Origin: an uncultured Propionibacterium sp.
GTDB lineage: Bacteria > Actinomycetota > Actinomycetes > Propionibacteriales > Propionibacteriaceae
DNA: 25,102 bases
Direction of reading: 5' to 3'
NCBI GenBank assembly: GCA_938036835.1
Contig: CALHWB010000067.1
Coordinates: 1 to 25,102 of the forward strand
This document shows, piece after piece, positions 14,398 through 21,326 of the stretch (position 1 is its first letter; each line of letters starts with the position of its first letter). Below the pieces are notes generated by a model, which did not search any database, was not told the origin of the DNA, and saw only the letters and a program-made list of their open reading frames with translations. Both the position numbers and the translations under genes were made by a program.

Positions 14398-15285
14398 ATG
14401 ACCACCATTGGCTTCGTCGGCTTGGGCACCATGGGGCGCCCGATGGCCACCCATATCTTTTCGCGGTTGCCCGGCGGCGATCGGATGATCCTCAACGACA
14501 TCAGCGCCGAGCGAGTCACCCAGTTGGTCGCCGATGGCGCGATCTGGGCGGCCACCGGACGGGAACTGGGTGAGCAGGCCGACATCGTGTTCTTCATGGT
14601 GCCCGATGTGCCGCAGGTTCGAACCGCCCTGACCGGCGATGCTGGCGTGTTGGCCGGGATGACGGGGGAGGGCCTGATCGTGGTCTGCTCCACCGTTGCG
14701 CCCGACGCGATACGGCAGCTTGATCTGGAGGTATCCGAGTTGTCGGGTGGCCGGATCCGGGTTATCGACGCGCCGGTTTCCGGCGGTCAGGTGGGGGCCG
14801 AGGCCGGTACCTTGTCGATCATGGTTGGTGGGCCGGGTGAACTGGTCGCCAAGGCGTTGCCCTATCTGGCACTCACCGGTAACCCGGTCCATCTTGGCCC
14901 CACCGGTGCTGGCGAGGTCGCCAAGGCTTGCAACCAGTTGATCTGCGCGGCCAGCATCGTAGCCAATGCGGAGGCCGCGGTAGTCGCCGAGCGGGCCGGT
15001 CTGGATGTCGCCAAGCTATTTGAACTGATGCAGGGCGGCTACGCGGGTAGCAAGATCATGGCTGACAAGGGGCCGCGGTACGTCGCCAAGGACTACTCGG
15101 TCTCGGGAGCGGCCGTCTTCTGGATCAAAGATCTCGCGGCCTATCTGGACGAAGCGGGCCGTACCGGAACGCCTACCGTGCAGGGGGATCGGTTGCTGGC
15201 CGCCTTCCAGGGTGTGGTGGACGCCGGCTGGGGATGGGACGACACCGCTATCGTGCAGCGGTTCATCGAGGAACGCCAGGCCTGA
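14398..15285 (+). CDS. NAD(P)-dependent beta-hydroxyacid dehydrogenase (GarR/HIBADH family)
   Basis: This is a 295-aa, two-domain enzyme. The Rossmann motif GFVGLGTMGRPMA (5-17) starts the NAD(P)-binding domain. Substrate-binding DAPVSGGQVGAEAGTLSIMVGG (124-145) and the catalytic GAGEVAKACNQL block with K176 and N179 are intact. The family reduces or oxidises short beta-hydroxy acids, such as tartronate semialdehyde/glycerate or 3-hydroxyisobutyrate; the exact substrate is unresolved. The sequence PVSGGQVGAEAGTL is closest to 2-hydroxy-3-oxopropionate reductases. The ATG has AGGAG 6-7 nt upstream. It is a single gene between the tRNA terminator and the convergent regulator gene. A valine-degradation role next to branched-chain synthesis genes is possible but not shown. 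Confidence 0.85.
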   Translation: MTTIGFVGLGTMGRPMATHIFSRLPGGDRMILNDISAERVTQLVADGAIWAATGRELGEQADIVFFMVPDVPQVRTALTGDAGVLAGMTGEGLIVVCSTVAPDAIRQLDLEVSELSGGRIRVIDAPVSGGQVGAEAGTLSIMVGGPGELVAKALPYLALTGNPVHLGPTGAGEVAKACNQLICAASIVANAEAAVVAERAGLDVAKLFELMQGGYAGSKIMADKGPRYVAKDYSVSGAAVFWIKDLAAYLDEAGRTGTPTVQGDRLLAAFQGVVDAGWGWDDTAIVQRFIEERQA

Positions 15286-15327
15286 GCCGGCCGGTGGGCG
15301 GGCCCGGAGTTTTCCTGCCAGGCATAT

Positions 15328-16053
15328 TCAATCTTCCGCGCCGGAGCGGCGCAGTACCTCGCTGAGTCGTTCCGCCGCTGCCACCACTGCCGGGGCGTGC
15401 AATCTTCCGGGTTGTCTGGTCAGGCGTTCTATGGGTCCCGAGACCGAGACAGCGGCTATGACCTTGTCGCCGGGGGAACGCACGGGAGCGCTGACGGAGG
15501 CCACGCCAGGTTCACGCTCGGCCACCGATTGGGCCCAGCCGCGGCGTCGAACGCCGGTCAGCGCCACCGCCGAGAAACTTGCCTTGGCAAGGCCGCGTTG
15601 TATCTTGTCGGGTTCGTCCCAGGCGAGCAGAACCTGGGCCGCCGAGCCGGCGTTCATGGACAACTGGCTACCGACCGGCACCGTATCGCGCAGCCCGCTG
15701 GGTCGTTCGGCGATGGCCACGCATACCCGGAGTTCCCCCTGCCGGCGGAACAACTGGGCCGATTCCCCGGTGATATCGCGCAGTCTGGTCAGGATGGGGC
15801 CGGCGGTTGCGAGCAGGCGATCCTCACCGGCGGCGCCGGCGAGTTCGGCCAGGCGAGGTCCCAGTACGAAGCGTCCCTGTAGGTCCCGGCCGACCAGGCG
15901 ATGGTGTTCCAGGGCCACTGCCAGCCGGTGCGCCGTGGGCCTGGCCAATCCGGTAGATTGCACCAATCCGGCCAGGGTCATCGGCCCGGATTCCAGGGCA
16001 GCCAGCACCATCGCGGCTTTGTCCAGTACACCGACACCAGAAGATTCGTCCAT
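15328..16053 (-). CDS. ndgR: IclR-family regulator of leuCD (NdgR/LtbR type)
   Basis: This 241-aa protein has an N-terminal winged helix-turn-helix (about 8-70; SGPMTLAGLVQSTGLARPTAHRLAVALEHHRLV) and a C-terminal IclR effector-binding domain (about 80-238, with SVSAPVRSPGDKVIAAVSVSGP). It is divergent from leuCD over only 50 bp, the conserved position of NdgR (Streptomyces), LtbR (Corynebacterium) and M. tuberculosis Rv2989, which control leuCD and other amino-acid genes. A TGAGA-N6-TCTCA inverted repeat in the shared region is the probable operator; it overlaps this gene's own -10, so autorepression is likely. The start codon is 6 nt from a TAGTCT -10 with no ribosome-binding site, so the mRNA is probably leaderless. 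The symbol is assigned by position and family. Confidence 0.88.
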   Translation of the reverse strand: MDESSGVGVLDKAAMVLAALESGPMTLAGLVQSTGLARPTAHRLAVALEHHRLVGRDLQGRFVLGPRLAELAGAAGEDRLLATAGPILTRLRDITGESAQLFRRQGELRVCVAIAERPSGLRDTVPVGSQLSMNAGSAAQVLLAWDEPDKIQRGLAKASFSAVALTGVRRRGWAQSVAEREPGVASVSAPVRSPGDKVIAAVSVSGPIERLTRQPGRLHAPAVVAAAERLSEVLRRSGAED

Positions 16054-16057
16054 AGTT

Positions 16058-16073
16058 TGAGACTATCATCTCA
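16058..16073. promoter_or_regulatory. Probable NdgR/LtbR operator in the ndgR-leuC region
   Basis: The inverted repeat TGAGA-N6-TCTCA (16058-16073) overlaps the -10 of ndgR (TAGTCT, minus strand, 16065-16060) and ends 3 bp before the proposed -10 of leuC (TATGGT, 16077-16082). A bound regulator would block both promoters. That this is the NdgR site is inferred from position and symmetry. Confidence 0.6.
16060..16065 (-). promoter_or_regulatory. -10 box of a probable leaderless ndgR promoter
   Basis: TAGTCT on the minus strand ends 6 nt before the ndgR ATG, with spacer CAAACT and no ribosome-binding site. It is embedded in the proposed operator. Confidence 0.5.
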
Positions 16074-16076
16074 GAA

Positions 16077-16102
16077 TATGGTCGGCAATGTCATCATGCT
16101 GA
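16077..16102 (+). promoter_or_regulatory. leuC -10 box with a four-codon upstream ORF
   Basis: TATGGT (16077-16082) is followed after 5 nt by ATG (16088), opening a minimal ORF ATG-TCA-TCA-TGC-TGA (Met-Ser-Ser-Cys) that ends at 16102, one base before the leuC ATG at 16104. No Shine-Dalgarno sequence precedes leuC, so leuC translation may depend on termination-reinitiation after this uORF. This is an inference from spacing alone. Confidence 0.4.
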
Positions 16103-16103
16103 C

Positions 16104-17513
16104 ATGGGAAGAACTCTGAGCCAAAAGGTCTGGGCGGACCATGTCGTGTGTGTCGCCGATGGTGAGCCGGACCTGTTGTTCATAGACCTGCATCTCTGTC
16201 ATGAGGTGACCAGCCCCCAGGCCTTCGAGGGACTACGCATGGCAGGCCGCAGGGTGCGGCGTCCCGACCTCACCCTGGCCACCGAGGATCACAACACCCC
16301 CACAGTGGCCATCGACCAGCCGATCGCCGATCCGATAAGCCGAACCCAGATCGAGACCTTGCGCCGCAATGCTGCCGAGTTCGGGGTGCCGATCCATTCC
16401 TTGGGGGATCGCGAGCAGGGTATTGTGCACGCCATCGGTCCGCAACTGGGGTTGACCCAACCGGGCATGACCATCGTGTGCGGCGATTCCCATACCGCCA
16501 CTCACGGTGCCTTCGGTGCGTTGGCCTTTGGTATCGGCACATCCGAGGTCGAGCATGTGCTGGCCACTCAGACCCTCACCCAGGCCCCGTTGAAGACCAT
16601 GGCGGTCACCATTGAGGGCGAACTGCCCTTTGACGTCACCGCCAAGGACGTGGTTCTGGCGCTGATCGCGAAGGTCGGTACCGGTGGCGGTCAGGGGTAT
16701 GTGGCCGAGTACCGGGGCTCTACCATCGAGCAGATGTCGATGGAGGGCCGCATGACCATCTGCAATATGTCCATCGAGTGGGGCGCCAAGGCAGGCATGA
16801 TCGCCCCGGACCAGATCACCTTCGACTACCTGGCCGGCCGGCCGCATGCCCCCAAGGGGGCCGACTGGGATGCCGCGATGGCCTACTGGCAGACATTGCG
16901 CACCGATGAGGACGCGGTCTTCGACGCGGAGGTTTTCATCGACGCCACTAGGCTCACCCCGTTCGTCACCTGGGGCACCAACCCAAGTCAGGGTGTTGGT
17001 TTGGCTGAACGGGTGCCCGATCCAGCCGGCTTCGAAGATGAATCCGACCGGGTGGCTGCCGAGCGGGCGCTGACCTATATGGGCCTGACCGCCGGCACGC
17101 CGATGCGGGAGATCGCGGTGGACACGGTCTTCGTGGGGAGTTGCACCAACGGACGGATCGAGGATCTTCGTCTGGCCGCCCGGATCATCGCGGGGCGTCG
17201 GGTTGCCGACGGGGTCCGATTGCTCGTGGTGCCCGGTTCAGCCCGGATCCGCGAGCAGGCTATCGCTGAAGGGTTAGACAAGATCTTCCTGGCCGCCGGT
17301 GCGGAATGGCGATTCGCCGGATGCTCGATGTGTCTGGGCATGAATCCCGACCAGCTGGCGCCCGGCGAGCGCAGCGCCTCCACCAGTAACCGCAACTTCG
17401 AAGGCCGCCAGGGTAAGGGTGGGCGTACTCATCTGGTGAGTCCGGCTGTCGCCGCGGCCACTGCGGTAATGGGCCGGCTGGCCGCTCCTGCCGAACTGCC
17501 CGAAAGGAACTGA
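16104..17513 (+). CDS. leuC: 3-isopropylmalate dehydratase large subunit
   Basis: LeuC (469 aa, typical length) is the aconitase-family large subunit that with LeuD isomerises 2-isopropylmalate to 3-isopropylmalate, and citramalate to methylmalate in the CimA route. The [4Fe-4S] cysteines are in VGSCTNGRIEDL (about residue 347) and CSMCLGMNPD (about 407 and 410). Other family blocks are VIDLHLCHEVTSPQAFEGL-like FIDLHLCHEVTSPQAFEGL near the N-terminus, VCGDSHTATHGAFGALAFGIGTSEVEHVLATQ, and the C-terminal SNRNFEGRQGKGGRTHLVSPAVAAATA. No ribosome-binding site precedes the ATG at 16104, and the upstream four-codon ORF ends one base before it. leuD follows after one base. Expression is probably controlled by the divergent IclR regulator. 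Confidence 0.97.
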   Translation: MGRTLSQKVWADHVVCVADGEPDLLFIDLHLCHEVTSPQAFEGLRMAGRRVRRPDLTLATEDHNTPTVAIDQPIADPISRTQIETLRRNAAEFGVPIHSLGDREQGIVHAIGPQLGLTQPGMTIVCGDSHTATHGAFGALAFGIGTSEVEHVLATQTLTQAPLKTMAVTIEGELPFDVTAKDVVLALIAKVGTGGGQGYVAEYRGSTIEQMSMEGRMTICNMSIEWGAKAGMIAPDQITFDYLAGRPHAPKGADWDAAMAYWQTLRTDEDAVFDAEVFIDATRLTPFVTWGTNPSQGVGLAERVPDPAGFEDESDRVAAERALTYMGLTAGTPMREIAVDTVFVGSCTNGRIEDLRLAARIIAGRRVADGVRLLVVPGSARIREQAIAEGLDKIFLAAGAEWRFAGCSMCLGMNPDQLAPGERSASTSNRNFEGRQGKGGRTHLVSPAVAAATAVMGRLAAPAELPERN

Positions 17514-17514
17514 T

Positions 17515-18120
17515 ATGGACAAGTTCGTCAATCACACCGGGATTGCGGTTCCGTTGTGTCGCAGCAATATTGATACCGACCAGATAATCCCGGCCAGCTA
17601 CCTGAAACGCATCGCCCGCAGCGGTTTTGAGGACGGTCTGTTCGCCGCCTGGCGAAAGGACGCCGATTTCATCCTCAACCAGCCAGCCTATCGATCGGGT
17701 TCGATTCTGGTCGTCGGACCGGACTTCGGTACCGGATCGTCCCGGGAACATGCCGTCTGGGCGCTGCAAAACTACGGCTTCAAGGTGATCATCGGATCCC
17801 GTTTCGGTGACATCTTCCGGGGCAATGCCGGCAAATCGGGATTGCTGATCGCCATCGTAAAGCCCGAGGTGGTTGACCGCCTGTGGGAGATCTGTACCGC
17901 CCAGCCGGGCGTCCAGATGACCGTTGACCTGCCCAGCCGGACCATCGAGGCTGGTGGCCGACGATTTGACTTCAGCATCGATGACTACACCGCTCAACGT
18001 CTGCTGGCCGGTCTGGACGACATCGGAGCCACCTTGCAGCATGCCGATCTAATCGATGCCTTCGAGGCGAGCCGGCCGGCATACAAGCCGACTACCCTGA
18101 GCGGACGACCAGCGGAATGA
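17515..18120 (+). CDS. leuD: 3-isopropylmalate dehydratase small subunit
   Basis: LeuD has 201 aa, the normal length, and forms the swivelling domain of the LeuCD isomerase. Motifs include SNIDTDQIIPASYLKRI (17-33) and the active-site segment GPDFGTGSSREHAVWALQNYGFKVIIGSRFGDIFRGN (about 67-103). The ATG is 1 nt after the leuC stop and is preceded by GAAAGGA, so it is translationally coupled to leuC. In other actinobacteria hupB often follows leuD; here an acyltransferase gene starts 42 bp downstream. Confidence 0.97.
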   Translation: MDKFVNHTGIAVPLCRSNIDTDQIIPASYLKRIARSGFEDGLFAAWRKDADFILNQPAYRSGSILVVGPDFGTGSSREHAVWALQNYGFKVIIGSRFGDIFRGNAGKSGLLIAIVKPEVVDRLWEICTAQPGVQMTVDLPSRTIEAGGRRFDFSIDDYTAQRLLAGLDDIGATLQHADLIDAFEASRPAYKPTTLSGRPAE

Positions 18121-18150
18121 TCCAGCCGGTGTACCGCGAGCCGCGTCGGG

Positions 18151-18156
18151 CAAGAT
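18151..18156 (+). promoter_or_regulatory. Possible -10 box of a leaderless acyltransferase promoter
   Basis: CAAGAT, with A and T at the two most conserved -10 positions, ends 6 nt before the ATG at 18163; no Shine-Dalgarno sequence lies between. It is a weaker match than the TANNNT boxes elsewhere. Confidence 0.35.
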
Positions 18157-18162
18157 AGCCTC

Positions 18163-18951
18163 ATGAACGAGCCGGTCGAGCGTCGCGTGCGGCGATACCG
18201 AGGCGAATTGGGTCGGGTCAATTTCGAACCCACCGGTCGGGTCTTCCGGCTTAGTGCGCCCATCATCCACCGGCTGCTGCGGCTGTTCACCAGGGTCCAA
18301 TGGCGAGGCGGGGAGGCGCTGCCGAAGACCGGCCCGGCGATAGTGGTCGCCAATCACATCAGTTCTCTGGACCCGGTGTTGGTCGGTGAGTTTCTTATCT
18401 ACCACGGCCGGTGGCCGCACTTTCTGGCCCGGGCGGATCTCTTCGATGGTCCCATCCTGGGCCCGCTGTTGCGTGCTGCCGAACAGATACCGGTGCATCG
18501 GGGAACCACCCGGGCAGCCGATGCCTTGAAGGCGGCCGAACAGGCATTGGCCCGAGGGCAACTGGTGGTCATCTACCCAGAGGGCACCATCACCCTTGAT
18601 CCGCAGGAGTGGCCGATGGCCGGTCATACCGGCGCCGCTCGGCTGGCCCTGCGTACCGGAGTTCCGGTGCTGCCGTTGGGGCAATGGGGTGCCAGTTTTG
18701 TTCTCCCACCTCGGCGCAGCCGGCCCTTTCGGCTGCGCCGCCACCAGATCCGGATGATTCTGGGTGCGCGCATCGACCTGTCTGAGTTTATCGGTCGGGA
18801 GCCTGATCGGGGAGGGGCTCGGCAGGCGACCGTGCGCATCATGGATGCGATCACCGCGATGACGGAGCAGGCACGCCAGGCGACTGCCCCGCGGGATCGT
18901 TGGCTGCCCGCCAAGGGGCGCCGCGTACCGCGAGATGCCGCACTGCACTGA
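18163..18951 (+). CDS. 1-acyl-sn-glycerol-3-phosphate acyltransferase (PlsC family)
   Basis: This 262-aa protein carries the PlsC/LPLAT motifs in order: motif I NHISSLDP with the H65-x4-D70 catalytic pair, motif II-like PVHRGTT (110-116), motif III YPEGTI (138-143) and motif IV VLPLGQWG (about 169-176). It should transfer an acyl chain to lysophosphatidate or a related lysolipid at the inner membrane face; paralogues acylate other acceptors such as phosphatidylinositol mannosides, so the acceptor is uncertain. The ATG at 18163 is chosen from conservation and from a -10-like CAAGAT 6 nt upstream. A Pro/Arg-rich tail follows the catalytic domain. In many actinobacteria a plsC-type gene sits just before gpsA and ddl; here a hydrolase and a MurF-like gene stand in gpsA's place. 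Confidence 0.9.
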   Translation: MNEPVERRVRRYRGELGRVNFEPTGRVFRLSAPIIHRLLRLFTRVQWRGGEALPKTGPAIVVANHISSLDPVLVGEFLIYHGRWPHFLARADLFDGPILGPLLRAAEQIPVHRGTTRAADALKAAEQALARGQLVVIYPEGTITLDPQEWPMAGHTGAARLALRTGVPVLPLGQWGASFVLPPRRSRPFRLRRHQIRMILGARIDLSEFIGREPDRGGARQATVRIMDAITAMTEQARQATAPRDRWLPAKGRRVPRDAALH

Positions 18952-19003
18952 ACGGCAGGTTTTGCAGGTGGCCTGAGACCCCGGAGCGGCAGAGCCGGTG
19001 CAC

Positions 19004-19009
19004 TATACT
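19004..19009 (+). promoter_or_regulatory. -10 box of a probable leaderless promoter of the hydrolase-MurF-ligase operon
   Basis: TATACT matches five of six -10 consensus bases and ends 7 nt before the GTG at 19017, which is in frame with the hydrolase. No ribosome-binding site lies between. This decides the start of the operon's first gene. Confidence 0.6.
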
Positions 19010-19016
19010 CCGACGG

Positions 19017-19781
19017 GTGTTGGTCTGCTTGCTGGATGGTCGGGTGATGGCCGAGCGACATGGCTTTGGTGCTCGCCAGATCATCGCGATGCACGGCTGG
19101 GGACGATCTCGTCATGATTGGGCGAACATCCTGCGTGCACAACCCGCGCTGGCCTTGGATCTGCCGGGTTTCGGCGCCAGCTCCCCACCGGCAGCCGCAT
19201 TGGATACCGCAGGATACGCCGAACTGTTACAGCCGCTGCTGGGCGAGGATCAACCGCCGATCCTGCTGGGGCATTCCTTCGGCGGTCGGATCGCGGTGCA
19301 GATGGCTCGGCGCTGGCCCGCCCGGGTGGCGGGGTTGGTGCTGACCGGGGTTCCCCTGCTGCGTGCCGAACTGGGTGGCTCGGGCGGCAAACCCAAACCC
19401 GGTTATCGAATAGGACGCTTCCTGCATCGTCATGGTCTGCTGACGGAGCAGGCCATGGGGCGGTTGCGGGAGAAGTACGGCTCGGCCGACTACCGGCGGG
19501 CCAGCGGAGTGCTACGAGAGATCCTAGTGAAGGCAGTCAACGAGGACTACACCGATGCCTTGGGGGAGATCCATCGGGCGGAGCTACCGGTACGGATGAT
19601 CTGGGGTGAACACGATACCGCAGCGCCGGTGCCCATGGCCCGGCATGCCGCCGAACTGATCGGTCCTACCGCACGGCTTAAGGTCGTCGAGAGGTCGGCC
19701 CATCTGCTTGACGCGGCACTGGAAGAAGAACTCCGGCTTGCTCTCCGGGAACTGCTGAGGGGATCGGAAGAACGCCGATGA
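19017..19781 (+). CDS. Alpha/beta hydrolase, first gene of a MurF-like/ATP-grasp operon
   Basis: The product is a 254-aa alpha/beta hydrolase if it begins at the GTG at 19017, chosen because TATACT ends 7 nt upstream and the sequence resembles a hydrolase only from there. Visible features are the oxyanion segment MHGWGRSRHDW (25-35), the nucleophile elbow GHSFGG with S87, the acidic residue D200 in GEHDTAAP and the catalytic H229 in RSAHLLD. There is no signal peptide or lipase lid that I recognise, so it should be cytosolic. Its stop overlaps the ATG of the MurF-like gene (ATGA), indicating strong translational coupling, and a D-Ala-D-Ala-ligase-like gene follows. The substrate is unknown; an ester or amide on a cell-wall precursor or on the product of its neighbours is a reasonable guess only. 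Confidence 0.82.
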   Translation: MLVCLLDGRVMAERHGFGARQIIAMHGWGRSRHDWANILRAQPALALDLPGFGASSPPAAALDTAGYAELLQPLLGEDQPPILLGHSFGGRIAVQMARRWPARVAGLVLTGVPLLRAELGGSGGKPKPGYRIGRFLHRHGLLTEQAMGRLREKYGSADYRRASGVLREILVKAVNEDYTDALGEIHRAELPVRMIWGEHDTAAPVPMARHAAELIGPTARLKVVERSAHLLDAALEEELRLALRELLRGSEERR

Positions 19782-21295
19782 TTGATCTGGTGATCTGGAT
19801 CCTGCTGATCGCCTGCCTGGTGATCGGAGACCTACGCTGGTTGCGAGTGGCCCAACGCGAGCACTATGCGCCCGGCCGGGTTACGGCGATGGCATGGATG
19901 TGGTCTCGGCTGCTGCCATGGAATGCCGTTGTTTGGCTGATCGGCGCCGTGCTGGTGGTAGCCGGGTTGTGGCTGCCGGTATTGGCCATTCCCGGACTGC
20001 TGGCGCTGACCGGATGGCCAGTGGGGTTGGGCATCGTCGGGCGAACTGCCCGGTTGGCCTGGACGGCTCGACTCAAACGGCTCACCGCTGCGGTCTTAAC
20101 GCTCCAGATCGGAGTCGTGCTGATCGCCTGGCAGGCTCAGCGGGCCGCCCTGGCCGGGGTGGCGCTGCTCGGACTGATCGAATTCGCGGTCTGGGCCATG
20201 GCCAAGCTGGAGAATGCCCTGTCGGGCAAGTATGTCGTGCAGGCCCAGGGGAGACTGCGCCGGGTGGCACCGCGAGTGGTCGCGATCACCGGTTCCTATG
20301 GCAAAACCTCGACCAAACTGTACACCGTCCACCTGCTTGCCGGATCCTTCGTTGCGGTAGCCAGCCCCGCCAGCTTCAACAATCGGCTGGGCCTGGCCCG
20401 TGCCGTGAATGATCGTCTTGCGCCAGGCACCGAGATCTTCATCGCCGAGATGGGTACCTATGGCCCGGGCGAGATCACCGAACTGTGCCGACTCTTCCGG
20501 CCGGAGGTGGCGGCCATCACCACGATCGGTGAGGCTCATCTCGAACGGATGGGGGATCGGGCTACCATCGTGCGGGCTAAGTCGGAGATAGTCGCCGATG
20601 CCCGGGCGGCGGTGCTCAACGTGGATGTTCCGGAGTTGGCGGAACTGGCCGAACGAATCGCCAACGAGAAATCGGTGTTGCGCTGCAGCACGGGCGCCGA
20701 TGATAACGCCGATGTGGTGGTGCGTACCAACGAAGACAACTGGGCTATCCAGGTGGCCGGCGAGCCCTTGGCTGAGATAGCGGCCCCGATCTCGGGGCAT
20801 CCGATCAACTTGGCCATCGCGATAGGGATCGGACTTTGCCTGGGCATGACCACCGACCAGATCCGGCTCCGGCTGACCGGGTTGCCCGCCGCGAGCCATC
20901 GAGCCGAGGTACGGCAGGACTCCCGTGGGGTATGGATCATCGATGACACCTACAATTCCAATCCCATCGGCGCGTCCCAGGCGTTGGCGACCGCACGACG
21001 CCAGGCCGGCGCCGGGGGCCGGGTATTTGTTATTACTCCGGGCATGGTGGAACTGGGTGTGCAACAAGACACCCGCAATACCGAGTTGGCCGCCGCAGTG
21101 GTCGCCGAAGAGCGGACGGTACTGGCCATCGTCGGGCGCACCAATCGGGCAGCCTTGCTGCGGGGCGGCCGATCCGGCCCCGGTGAGGTGCGCTGCTATC
21201 CCAACCGGATGGCGGCCACCGCCGAACTGTCCGTCGCCGCCCAGCCGGGGGACGCTATTCTCTACGAGAACGATCTGCCCGATCATTACGCCTGA
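19778..21295 (+). CDS. Membrane-anchored MurF-like Mur ligase
   Basis: The protein has 505 aa. Residues 1-145 contain about four to six hydrophobic helices (roughly 2-18, 47-65, 66-88, 102-119, 123-142) where normal MurF has its UDP-MurNAc-binding domain 1. The Mur ligase core follows: P-loop ITGSYGKTSTK (170-180), SFNNRLGLARAVND (199-212), AEMGTYGPGEI (223-233), TTIGEAHLERMG (248-259), HPINLAIAIGIGLCLGM and DDTYNSNPIG (389-398), the last close to MurF DDxYNANP. The C-terminal domain ends in YENDLPDHY rather than the usual MurF KGSR-type end. The enzyme should thus activate a carboxylate with ATP and add an amino compound, possibly a dipeptide made by the following ATP-grasp enzyme, at the membrane face. 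The acceptor is unknown. A canonical cytosolic MurF role is unlikely; it is expected to be encoded elsewhere. Confidence 0.85.
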   Translation: MIDLVIWILLIACLVIGDLRWLRVAQREHYAPGRVTAMAWMWSRLLPWNAVVWLIGAVLVVAGLWLPVLAIPGLLALTGWPVGLGIVGRTARLAWTARLKRLTAAVLTLQIGVVLIAWQAQRAALAGVALLGLIEFAVWAMAKLENALSGKYVVQAQGRLRRVAPRVVAITGSYGKTSTKLYTVHLLAGSFVAVASPASFNNRLGLARAVNDRLAPGTEIFIAEMGTYGPGEITELCRLFRPEVAAITTIGEAHLERMGDRATIVRAKSEIVADARAAVLNVDVPELAELAERIANEKSVLRCSTGADDNADVVVRTNEDNWAIQVAGEPLAEIAAPISGHPINLAIAIGIGLCLGMTTDQIRLRLTGLPAASHRAEVRQDSRGVWIIDDTYNSNPIGASQALATARRQAGAGGRVFVITPGMVELGVQQDTRNTELAAAVVAEERTVLAIVGRTNRAALLRGGRSGPGEVRCYPNRMAATAELSVAAQPGDAILYENDLPDHYA

Positions 21296-21326
21296 TAGCC
21301 AATAAAACCGTCGGGGAAGGACAACC

